Below, piece after piece: positions 1 through 5,077 of a stretch of DNA of 6,280 bases. Source of the stretch: Firmicutes bacterium UBA5499 (GTDB lineage: Bacteria; Bacillota; DTU084); assembly GCA_002426275.1 (NCBI GenBank), contig DIPB01000018.1, forward strand, positions 899 through 7,178, in the 5' to 3' direction. Each line of letters begins with the position of its first letter. Within the stretch, counting starts at the first letter, position 1. The translations under genes and the position numbers were made by a program. The notes below the pieces were generated by a model. It was not told where the DNA came from, made no database searches, and worked only from the letters and a program-made list of their open reading frames with translations.

Positions 1-16
1 CCCTGATGGCCCACCA
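1..16 (+). tRNA. 3' end of a tRNA gene, truncated by the window edge
   Basis: The first 16 bases read as the end of a tRNA: CCCTG (1-5) as the 3' side of the T stem, ATGGCCC (6-12) as the 3' side of the acceptor stem, A13 as discriminator and an encoded CCA (14-16). The missing 5' end should therefore begin GGGCCAT. A strong terminator starts 13 bases later, which is the usual arrangement for the last tRNA of a transcript. The anticodon lies outside the window. A GGG start with discriminator A would suit Lys, Ile or Arg, but I cannot choose between them. The call rests on a short piece, so a chance match is possible. Confidence 0.72.
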
Positions 17-29
17 AATAAAAGCTTAG

Positions 30-60
30 AGCCGCAATGATTTGCGGCTTTTTTTATTTT
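30..60 (+). terminator. Rho-independent terminator after the tRNA
   Basis: An 8-bp perfect stem, AGCCGCAA (30-37) with TTGCGGCT (42-49), has a 4-nt loop and is followed by seven T (49-55), then ATTTT. It ends the plus-strand transcript carrying the tRNA. On the minus strand the same stem is followed by only a weak T-rich tail, so it may also help stop helD transcripts arriving from the other side. Confidence 0.88.
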
Positions 61-100
61 CCCCTGGAAGGTGCGGAATCCCCAATTGGCTACTGCCGAT

Positions 101-128
101 ATGACCATTGCGGAGGTCATGCTTTTTT
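101..128 (+). terminator. Possible second hairpin terminator
   Basis: ATGACC (101-106) pairs with GGTCAT (115-120) across an 8-nt loop. GC and a run of six T follow (123-128). The stem is short and the loop large, so this is weaker than the terminator at 30-60. It could act as a back-up stop for plus-strand readthrough towards helD, which is transcribed in the opposite direction. Apart from this hairpin and the preceding terminator I see nothing in 17-168. Confidence 0.4.
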
Positions 129-168
129 CTGAAATCCTGAAACCACTTTGAGGGGGCGGTCAGCAAGC

Positions 169-2385
169 TCAGCGGGCGGTTACTGGCAAAAAAGGGCTCG
201 GCTGCCCTGTGTAGTAGACTTTAAGCTGATGCAGCGCTCTGCTGCACGCCACGTAAAGCAGCCTGCGTTCAAATTCTGTGGAGTAATTGGCGGCATTTGC
301 GTCGCAGACCAGCACCGCATCGAATTCCAGGCCTTTGGCCAGATAAACGGGCATCGCGGTCACTCCCTTTGTCAGGGCGCTGGTTCCAGGGCCGATGAGG
401 GTAAGCTCAAGGGCGCCTTTTAAGGCGGAATAGCACCATGCGGCCTCTGCCTGAGTTTTGCAGATGATGGCCACGGACTCATAGCCTTGCGCTTTGAATT
501 GGCGGGCATCCCTTGCTAAATACTTCAGAAGCTGGCGCCGATTCTCTGCGGAGACTAGCTGTGGCTTCTGACCGTGGCGCGCGAAGGAGCTCACAATTTG
601 CTTTCGGTTCAATAGCTGTTGCGCGAAGCTGTTGATTTCGTAAGTGGAGCGGTAACCTTTAGTTAAAACTATTTTTTTGCATTTTGGCTTTTCTAGGATC
701 GCACTCAGATCATCATAAAAAGAGGGAGCCGGATTTTCTCCGATGCTCTGGCTGAGATCGCCTAAAACCGTATATCTTGAATTAGGAAACAGGAGTTTGA
801 AGACAGCGAAATGCATGAGGCCGTAATCTTGGGCTTCATCAATGACAACGTGTTTGAGCTCAGAGAAGAGAGCGCTTCCTTCAACCCGGAGGAAGAGGTA
901 TAGCAGCGGAGCTGCGTCCTCGTAGAGAATCTCTCCTCGTTCCAAGCGCTGCCGCGTGGAGGAAACGATGTCTTCAATTCCCGGAGGAAGCTCGAGCTTT
1001 ACCGCTAGCTTGAAAAACAGCTCTCGATCTTGAAAGAGCAACAGATACAGCTGCCACCAGTCTACTGTGGTCATTTTTTTTAAGCGTTCCAGGAAGGATC
1101 TGGTTTTTTTGATGGATAACAGGCGGCTGAAAGATTTGACCTCTAAAGGGTGCCGGCCCTTTTCCGCCACCAGCAGCTGGATTCTCTGCAGCCTTTTCTT
1201 TTGGAGAGGCTGGATTTCGGATAAAATATACTTCTCCAGGCGTTTCAGCTGTCTGGCCAGGGGAATGCCTGCGGGATTGTTTAGGAAACGGTTTTTCAGC
1301 GTCTGGCGCTGAGCCACCAGGCGGCTCCCGAAAGAGAGATCTTCGAATCTCACCAGGCGGTGGGCATAATGCCAGAGCAGCCGCTGAAGGATCTTGAGGA
1401 AAACCTCCGAATTCTTGAACGCTATGCTCTCCTGTCTGGCAGCGCCCGCCAGGGAGCTCTCCAATTGTTCTTCTCTGGGTTCCAGATGGAAACGTTCTTC
1501 GAAGAAATTTTGCGCCAGCTGCTGGAAAGTAGTTTGCCGTACGTTTTCCTCGCCCAGGGACGGGAGGACTTGAGAAATATAGATTTTGAACAGCTCGGTG
1601 GGAGAAATGATTAGCACTTGCTGGGCGTCAAGGTTCTCGCTGAGCCCCCGGTAGAGCAAAAAGGCCACCCTGTGCAGAGCGATGGAGGTTTTGCCGCTGC
1701 CTGCCGCCCCCTGCACCAGCAGAAGGTCGTAAGTCGTATCCCGGATGATCAGGTCCTGTTCTTTCTGAATGGTCTCCACGATGGTGCGCATATGCGGCGA
1801 GGAATTGTGGCTCAAGATTTCCTGCAACAGTTCGTCGGTGATTCTGACGCTGCAGTCGAAGAAGTATAGAAGCTGGGAATTTTTAATGTTGTACTGCCTC
1901 TTCAGCAGAATTTCGCCTTTGATCTCGCCCATGGGCGCCTGGTAGCTGGCTTGGCCAAGTTCATACTGATAAAAGAGGCTGGAGATGGGCGCCCGCCAAT
2001 CATAGACGCGGATCGCCTGAGTCTTGGGATCGATGACGTTGTCCAGGCCAATGTAAAGCTTTTCGCGCTGCCGGCTGTTTGCCTCCTGAAAATCGAGCCG
2101 TCCGAAATAGGGCGCGTCAATCATCTGCCGGTACTTTTTAACCTGCGAGCTGGTGAGCAGATAGCCGGCAGTCTGGCTGTTGACGTCCGAAAGGTATTGG
2201 TTCATTTCCGTAAGCTTGGTGAAGTCTTGGGAAGCGTGGGCGGTGTTTTCCCACATCTCCTGTCTCAGCTCGATCACCTTTCGCCTTTGTCCAGCCAGAG
2301 TCTCGGTTCCGGCCGCAAGCAGTTCCCCGATGAGGCGCACCGTTTGAGCGAGGTAGTCCTTTTCTTCCGTTAAATCTTCAGCGAT
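169..2385 (-). CDS. helD: HelD-like RNA polymerase recycling ATPase (UvrD/Rep-type superfamily 1)
   Basis: HelD binds RNA polymerase and uses ATP to strip it from DNA and RNA, recycling stalled or post-termination enzyme; it acts in the cytoplasm. Residues are numbered from GTG 2340. A helical N-terminal arm leads to the HelD signature DAPYFGRLDF (75-84) and YDWRAPISSLFY (113-124). Then come Walker A GAAGSGKT (211-218), a helical insertion typical of HelD (about 285-475), Walker B VVIDEAQD (498-505), motif III around VLGDLSQSI (525-533), GYRST (562-566), LAKGLEFDAVLV (667-678) and motif VI LLYVACSRA (694-702). All ATPase motifs look intact. The first usual start, GTG 2340, has no ribosome binding site. 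A perfect AGGAGG (2399-2394) sits 8 nt before ATC 2385, and the added 15 codons extend the N-terminal amphipathic helix, giving 738 residues, close to the family norm of about 700-775. I therefore prefer ATC 2385; with GTG 2340 the protein is 723 residues. Ordinary DNA helicase UvrD/PcrA is ruled out by the HelD signature. Confidence 0.93.
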   Translation of the reverse strand: MAEDLTEEKDYLAQTVRLIGELLAAGTETLAGQRRKVIELRQEMWENTAHASQDFTKLTEMNQYLSDVNSQTAGYLLTSSQVKKYRQMIDAPYFGRLDFQEANSRQREKLYIGLDNVIDPKTQAIRVYDWRAPISSLFYQYELGQASYQAPMGEIKGEILLKRQYNIKNSQLLYFFDCSVRITDELLQEILSHNSSPHMRTIVETIQKEQDLIIRDTTYDLLLVQGAAGSGKTSIALHRVAFLLYRGLSENLDAQQVLIISPTELFKIYISQVLPSLGEENVRQTTFQQLAQNFFEERFHLEPREEQLESSLAGAARQESIAFKNSEVFLKILQRLLWHYAHRLVRFEDLSFGSRLVAQRQTLKNRFLNNPAGIPLARQLKRLEKYILSEIQPLQKKRLQRIQLLVAEKGRHPLEVKSFSRLLSIKKTRSFLERLKKMTTVDWWQLYLLLFQDRELFFKLAVKLELPPGIEDIVSSTRQRLERGEILYEDAAPLLYLFLRVEGSALFSELKHVVIDEAQDYGLMHFAVFKLLFPNSRYTVLGDLSQSIGENPAPSFYDDLSAILEKPKCKKIVLTKGYRSTYEINSFAQQLLNRKQIVSSFARHGQKPQLVSAENRRQLLKYLARDARQFKAQGYESVAIICKTQAEAAWCYSALKGALELTLIGPGTSALTKGVTAMPVYLAKGLEFDAVLVCDANAANYSTEFERRLLYVACSRALHQLKVYYTGQPSPFLPVTAR

Positions 2386-2393
2386 CTTAATTA

Positions 2394-2399
2394 CCTCCT
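2394..2399 (-). promoter_or_regulatory. Ribosome binding site that decides the helD start
   Basis: AGGAGG is followed by the 8-nt spacer TAATTAAG and then an ATC codon (2385-2383) in the helD frame. The in-frame ATT at 2391 would leave only 2 nt of spacing. No ATG, GTG or TTG occurs in frame between the upstream stop (TGA, 2454-2452) and GTG 2340. The distance from this site to GTG 2340 is far too long for initiation. Confidence 0.7.
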
Positions 2400-2425
2400 G
2401 GTTTGCCGCCGCCTTGCTAATCGCT

Positions 2426-2455
2426 AGTATTTGCCGGCCGGCTGAGTTTAATCAA
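2426..2455 (-). promoter_or_regulatory. Possible sigma-A promoter of helD
   Basis: TTGATT (2455-2450) as -35 and AATACT (2431-2426) as a weak -10 are separated by 18 nt. The start of transcription would fall near 2419, about 35 nt before the proposed helD start. The -10 matches the consensus at only about half its positions, so this is tentative. It is the best candidate in the gap downstream of the mgtE terminator. Confidence 0.33.
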
Positions 2456-2484
2456 GATAGTTTTTTGGGAAGCCGCGGCGTTTC

Positions 2485-2521
2485 CTCTTAAAAGAGAAAA
2501 AGCGCTTCCCAGGCGGGAAGC
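2485..2521 (-). terminator. Rho-independent terminator of mgtE
   Basis: Read on the minus strand, GCTTCCC (2521-2515) pairs perfectly with GGGAAGC (2510-2504) around a 4-nt loop. A T-rich tail, GCTTTTTCTCTTTT, follows. The hairpin begins at the base right after the mgtE stop codon (2524-2522). The tail is interrupted by two C, so termination may be incomplete. A competing hairpin uses the same GGGAAGC arm. Confidence 0.72.
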
Positions 2522-3853
2522 TCAGACGTGCAGTAATCTGGTGGCTATGGTAAAGTAAATCATCAGCGATACGGCGTCCACCATAGTGGAGATCAGAGGA
2601 CTGGCCATGATGGCTGGATCCACGTGAAAGCGCTTCGCGATGATTGGCAGCGCGCCGCCCACCATATTTGCCAGCACCACGATGAAAAATAAGCTGAGAC
2701 AGACCGCGGCTGCAATGACAAGACTTACCTTGCTGAGAAAATAAAGTCTGAGCATATTAACGCCGGCTAAGGCTATGCCGGCGATCATTCCCACGCGTAA
2801 CTCCTTGCCGAGGATTTTGAAGAGATCTCGGGGACGAATTTCCCCTAAAGCCAGGCCGCGAATAATCATGGTGGCTGACTGCGAACCTGCGTTACCGCCT
2901 GTATTCATCAACATGGGAATGAAAGTTGTCAGGATCACAACAGCCTGCAGGAGATCTTCAAACCTCTTGATGATGCTGCCGGTGAAAGTGGCGGAAATCA
3001 TCAGCAGCAATAACCAGATCAGCCGGTTTTTGGCCAGGATAAAGGGGCTTGTTTTTAAATATTCCTTTTCCGTAGGCGAGATGCCGGCCATGCGTTGAAA
3101 ATCTTCGGTGTTTTCTTCTTCGATGATGTCCAAAATATCGTCGACTGTGATGATGCCCACCAGCCGGTTTTCTTTATCGACAACGGGCAGGTATAGAAGA
3201 TCGTATTTCCTAAACTTGTCCGTCACCTCTTCTTGATCTTCCAGCGTTTGGGCGTAGATGATTTTGGTTTCCATGATTTCTTTCAGCTTCACGTCGTCGT
3301 CGCTGAGAATGAGTTTGCGAATTGAGACGATTCCTTCAAGTTTACGGTTTTCGTCGATGACATAGCAGATATTGATGGTTTCTTTATCGACGCCTGTTTT
3401 CTTGATGTGAACCAAAGCCTGCTTGACAGTCATTTCTTTTTCCAGATCTACATATTCGATGGTCATGACGCTGCCGGCAGAGTTTTCCGGATAATTAAGG
3501 AATTGATTCAGCAATTTCCTTGTATTTTCATCAGCGCTGCGCAGAACCTTCTTGACGAAGTTTGCGGGCATTTCTTCCAGAAAATCGACGGTGTCGTCCA
3601 GAAAAAGCTCATCAAGAATCGAGCGGATCTCTTTGTCTGTTATATTGCCCACGATGTATTTTTGTTGTTCGGAAGACATATAAGTAAAAACTTCCGCGGC
3701 CACATCTTTTGGCAAAATGCGAAAGATGATCAGAGTCTTCTCCAGCGGTACCTCTTCCAAAAAGTGGGCAATGTCAACAGGTTTTTGCTCTAAAATTTTG
3801 CTTCTGGCTTTGCCAAGCTGATTGTTCATAATCAGCGCTAAAATTTCCCTCAT
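2522..3853 (-). CDS. mgtE: MgtE-family magnesium channel/transporter with N domain and two CBS domains
   Basis: MgtE is a homodimeric Mg2+-selective channel of the inner membrane that closes when its cytosolic domains bind Mg2+. The 443 residues match the usual length of about 450. In order: the acidic helical MgtE N domain (1 to about 120), the family motif YPENSAGSVMT (121-131), CBS1 (about 130-190), CBS2 (about 193-250, with YLPVVD and VGIITVDDILDII), a linker helix, then about five membrane helices (about 278-300, 302-330, 352-375, 377-403, 420-440). The pore-region signatures NTGGNAGSQS (317-326) and SPLISTMVDAVSL (418-430) are present; D426 corresponds to the conserved pore aspartate. 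The ATG at 3853 follows an excellent AGGAGGAGGG site. A promoter lies about 195 nt upstream of the start, leaving a long structured leader, and a terminator follows the stop codon directly, so the gene is probably a single-gene unit. Nothing appears truncated. Confidence 0.97.
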   Translation of the reverse strand: MREILALIMNNQLGKARSKILEQKPVDIAHFLEEVPLEKTLIIFRILPKDVAAEVFTYMSSEQQKYIVGNITDKEIRSILDELFLDDTVDFLEEMPANFVKKVLRSADENTRKLLNQFLNYPENSAGSVMTIEYVDLEKEMTVKQALVHIKKTGVDKETINICYVIDENRKLEGIVSIRKLILSDDDVKLKEIMETKIIYAQTLEDQEEVTDKFRKYDLLYLPVVDKENRLVGIITVDDILDIIEEENTEDFQRMAGISPTEKEYLKTSPFILAKNRLIWLLLLMISATFTGSIIKRFEDLLQAVVILTTFIPMLMNTGGNAGSQSATMIIRGLALGEIRPRDLFKILGKELRVGMIAGIALAGVNMLRLYFLSKVSLVIAAAVCLSLFFIVVLANMVGGALPIIAKRFHVDPAIMASPLISTMVDAVSLMIYFTIATRLLHV

Positions 3854-4042
3854 CTTTATCCCTCCTCCTAAGATTAAAGCGTTAAGCCATCACCTTCTTT
3901 TTTTTGTTTTCGGACCTCAGGGGAAATATTTCCACACTCCGAACACTTTAAAAAGCTATTTTAGGAGATATATCAGTCTGAGAGATTATCTGTCGTGATT
4001 AAAGTGAAAAGGCTTCCTGTTTCGCGTTTAAGCTACCTTTAC
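3854..4042 (-). promoter_or_regulatory. Long structured mgtE leader, candidate cis-regulatory RNA
   Basis: The predicted transcript starts near 4042, giving a leader of about 190 nt before mgtE. CACTTTAA (4006-3999) pairs perfectly with TTAAAGTG (3951-3944). Directly abutting it, TTCGGA (3943-3938) pairs with TCCGAA (3914-3909) around the 12-nt palindrome GGAAATATTTCC (3933-3922). TCTCCTAA (3968-3961), inside the first stem's loop, is complementary over 8 nt (one G-U) to the Shine-Dalgarno segment TTAGGAGG (3871-3864). Upstream, AAAG and GCTT can pair with AAGC and CTTT around 4035-4008. No T-run follows any of these stems, so control, if any, would be at translation. I do not see the conserved core of the M-box (ykoK) Mg2+ riboswitch that often precedes mgtE. 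The regulatory role is inferred. Confidence 0.5.
3861..3871 (-). promoter_or_regulatory. mgtE ribosome binding site
   Basis: TTAGGAGGAGG lies 7 nt before ATG 3853 and fixes the start. The site is unusually long, with two overlapping GGAGG registers. Its TTAGGAGG part is matched by a complementary segment (3968-3961) in the leader. Confidence 0.85.
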
Positions 4043-4048
4043 TTCTTT

Positions 4049-4077
4049 ATTTTAATACTAAAGTGCGGATGTTGCAA
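4049..4077 (-). promoter_or_regulatory. Sigma-A promoter of mgtE
   Basis: TTGCAA (4077-4072) as -35 and TAAAAT (4054-4049) as -10 are separated by exactly 17 nt. Transcription would start near 4042 and run into the mgtE leader. This is the best promoter in the window. Confidence 0.72.
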
Positions 4078-4081
4078 GAGT

Positions 4082-4101
4082 TGACGTATTTATTTTCGTC
4101 A
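4082..4101. repeat. Inverted repeat between divergent promoters, possible operator
   Basis: TGACG (4082-4086) and CGTCA (4097-4101) form perfect 5-bp arms around a 10-bp AT-rich spacer. The repeat occupies the gap between the -35 box of the mgtE promoter (4072-4077) and the candidate -35 of the plus-strand promoter (4104-4109). That position would suit a regulator acting on both directions. Five-base arms can arise by chance. Confidence 0.4.
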
Positions 4102-4103
4102 TT

Positions 4104-4133
4104 TTGGCGGTAAACAAGGAATTTGATTTTAAT
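4104..4133 (+). promoter_or_regulatory. Candidate sigma-A promoter for the isomerase-like gene
   Basis: TTGGCG (4104-4109) as -35 and TTTAAT (4128-4133, five of six consensus bases) as -10 are separated by 18 nt. Transcription would begin near 4140, about 54 nt before the start codon. TTGACG at 4081 is a better -35 by itself but has no -10 at a workable distance. Confidence 0.42.
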
Positions 4134-4149
4134 GGAGAATACTTAAATA

Positions 4150-4167
4150 TAGCGAGAAATTTCGCTA
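4150..4167. repeat. 18-bp hyphenated palindrome before the isomerase-like gene
   Basis: TAGCGA (4150-4155) and TCGCTA (4162-4167) are perfect inverted repeats around GAAATT. The element lies just after the predicted transcription start and 12 nt before the Shine-Dalgarno sequence. It could be a repressor operator or a 5' hairpin in the mRNA. The sequence does not show which. Confidence 0.45.
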
Positions 4168-4178
4168 GTAGAGAAAAC

Positions 4179-4185
4179 AAGGAGG
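4179..4185 (+). promoter_or_regulatory. Ribosome binding site fixing the isomerase start at 4194
   Basis: AAGGAGG is 8 nt before ATG 4194. This favours the internal ATG over the TTG at 4104, which is 90 bases upstream in the same frame. Confidence 0.85.
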
Positions 4186-4193
4186 GATTGTGG

Positions 4194-4946
4194 ATGAAAA
4201 TTGGCTGCTGTGGTGGAGCGGATGAAGTAGAGCTTTATGCTGAATTAGGTTTTGATTATATAGAGCCGCCAGTCCAGCAGGTATTTGACGACGACGGCTT
4301 TTCTCTGCTACAGAAGAACACTTCCAGGTTTAACCTGCAGGCAGAGGCTTTCAACTGCCTGCTGCCCGGCTCGCTGCCGGTTGTGGGACCGGATGTACAA
4401 ATAGAGGCTGTAGGCGATTATTTGCGAAAGGCTTTTTTGCGCATTGAGAGCCTGGGGGGAGAGATAGTGGTTTTTGGCAGCGGTAGGGCGCGCTGCATAC
4501 CTCCGGGTTTTCCCGCGGAGACTGCCCATAGACAGCTTTTCACCTTTTTAAATTTGGCGGCGGAGGCTGCGGGAGACAGGATCAAGGTGGTAATTGAACC
4601 GCTGTGCGGCAAGCAGACTAATCTTTTAAATTTGGTCTCTCAGGCCAGAGAGCTTTGCGATAAACTTAACTGGCGCGTAGGCTTGCTGGCAGATCTTTAT
4701 CATCTGACCCAAGAAACCGAGCCGTGGACTGATTTGCTGCCCGCCTTTGAGCTGAACCATGTTCATGTTCCTTTTCCTGAAAAGGATTATCAAACAGCCG
4801 ATTTTATAAGGGTGCTCACGGCCAATGGCTATCGAAAGCGGGTCAGCTTGGAAGATAACGGTAAGCTATTGAACAGAACTCCGGAAACGGAAAAGCGAAG
4901 CGTCCTGGAAGCGGGATTGGCTTTGCTTCGAAAGGTTGAAAGCTGA
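4194..4946 (+). CDS. Xylose isomerase-like TIM-barrel protein (sugar phosphate isomerase/epimerase-like)
   Basis: This 250-residue protein appears to be a single-domain TIM barrel of the AP endonuclease 2/xylose isomerase-like superfamily, whose members are cytoplasmic metal-dependent isomerases or epimerases of sugars and related hydroxy acids. It begins MKIGCCGGADEVELYAELGF, a typical first strand and helix, followed by YIEPP (22-26). Likely metal and catalytic residues fall at the expected strand ends: E135 in VVIEPL, D167 and H170 in LLADLYHL, H189/H191 in HVHVP, and E220 in VSLED. Length is near the family norm of 250-290. The start at ATG 4194 is set by AAGGAGG 8 nt upstream; the in-frame extension to TTG 4104 (30 residues) does not look like a barrel start and overlaps the predicted promoter and palindrome. 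No terminator follows, so it may be co-transcribed with the glycosyltransferase gene 131 bp downstream. The substrate cannot be deduced; hydroxypyruvate, tagatose/psicose or inositol-type substrates are all possible. Confidence 0.83.
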   Translation: MKIGCCGGADEVELYAELGFDYIEPPVQQVFDDDGFSLLQKNTSRFNLQAEAFNCLLPGSLPVVGPDVQIEAVGDYLRKAFLRIESLGGEIVVFGSGRARCIPPGFPAETAHRQLFTFLNLAAEAAGDRIKVVIEPLCGKQTNLLNLVSQARELCDKLNWRVGLLADLYHLTQETEPWTDLLPAFELNHVHVPFPEKDYQTADFIRVLTANGYRKRVSLEDNGKLLNRTPETEKRSVLEAGLALLRKVES

Positions 4947-4966
4947 AAGCTTTGCTGGGAAGCTGA

Positions 4967-5032
4967 GTGATTGACGCCGGCGCCAATTTGGAATCCATGG
5001 AAAAACTTGCTTTGTTAATCAAGGGCGGCTAA
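4967..5032 (+). pseudogene. 21-codon ORF, possibly a gene remnant
   Basis: GTG 4967 to TAA 5032 reads MIDAGANLESMEKLALLIKGG, which has the amino-acid balance of a real protein end (acidic/hydrophobic amphipathic helix, Gly-Gly terminus). There is no convincing ribosome binding site, and a stop (TGA 4964-4966) directly precedes the GTG in frame. A neighbouring frame just upstream reads SFAGKLSD before its stop. A frameshifted remnant of the C-terminus of a longer gene is therefore conceivable. I do not recognise the family. It could equally be a chance ORF in the 131-bp spacer between the two plus-strand genes. Confidence 0.22.
4971..4986. repeat. 16-bp near-perfect palindrome
   Basis: TTGACGCCGGCGCCAA is self-complementary at seven of eight pairs; the only mismatch is A4974 against C4983. 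It lies 25 bp after the isomerase-like gene and about 90 bp before the glycosyltransferase start. It has no T-run after it, so it is not an intrinsic terminator. It might be an operator or only a GC-rich coincidence within the small ORF. Confidence 0.4.
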
Positions 5033-5050
5033 GGCAAACTAAGGGCAGCT
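5021..5050 (+). repeat. Short degenerate tandem repeat, three 10-bp units
   Basis: The units are AAGGGCGGCT (5021-5030), AAGGCAAACT (5031-5040) and AAGGGCAGCT (5041-5050). The first and third differ at one base. The repeat ends 6 bp before the GGAGG of the next gene. Function unknown. Confidence 0.45.
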
Positions 5051-5056
5051 TTATTC

Positions 5057-5061
5057 GGAGG
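5057..5061 (+). promoter_or_regulatory. Shine-Dalgarno sequence with ambiguous start for the GtrA-glycosyltransferase
   Basis: GGAGG is 16 nt before GTG 5078, which is long, but 7 nt before an in-frame ATT at 5069. A weaker GGTGG (5064-5068) is 9 nt before GTG 5078 and may be the functional site. Starting at ATT would add only three residues. No ATG or TTG is available in frame nearby. Confidence 0.5.
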
Positions 5062-5077
5062 ATGGTGGATTAAGGCT

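Noticed and set aside
148..423. 91-codon plus-strand reading frame over the end of helD
   Set aside because: It is antisense to conserved helD motifs V and VI, and its composition is not protein-like.
1951..2373. 140-codon plus-strand reading frame over the start of helD
   Set aside because: It is an antisense shadow of helD, whose protein motifs are unambiguous. It has no ribosome binding site or recognisable protein features.
3854..4042. M-box (ykoK) Mg2+ riboswitch in the mgtE leader
   Set aside because: Expected by gene association, but I could not see the conserved core segments of that class by eye. A covariance search would settle it.
4081..4109. Promoter using TTGACG 4081-4086 as -35
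   Set aside because: No -10-like hexamer occurs 16-18 nt downstream; the sequence there is TTTGGCGG.
4104..4193. 30-residue in-frame extension of the isomerase-like protein starting at TTG 4104
   Set aside because: No ribosome binding site precedes it, it covers the predicted promoter and palindrome, and AAGGAGG lies 8 nt before ATG 4194, where the typical barrel start begins.
4951..4966. Hairpin AGCTT/AAGCT after the isomerase-like gene as a terminator
   Set aside because: The stem is only about 5 bp and no T-run follows it.
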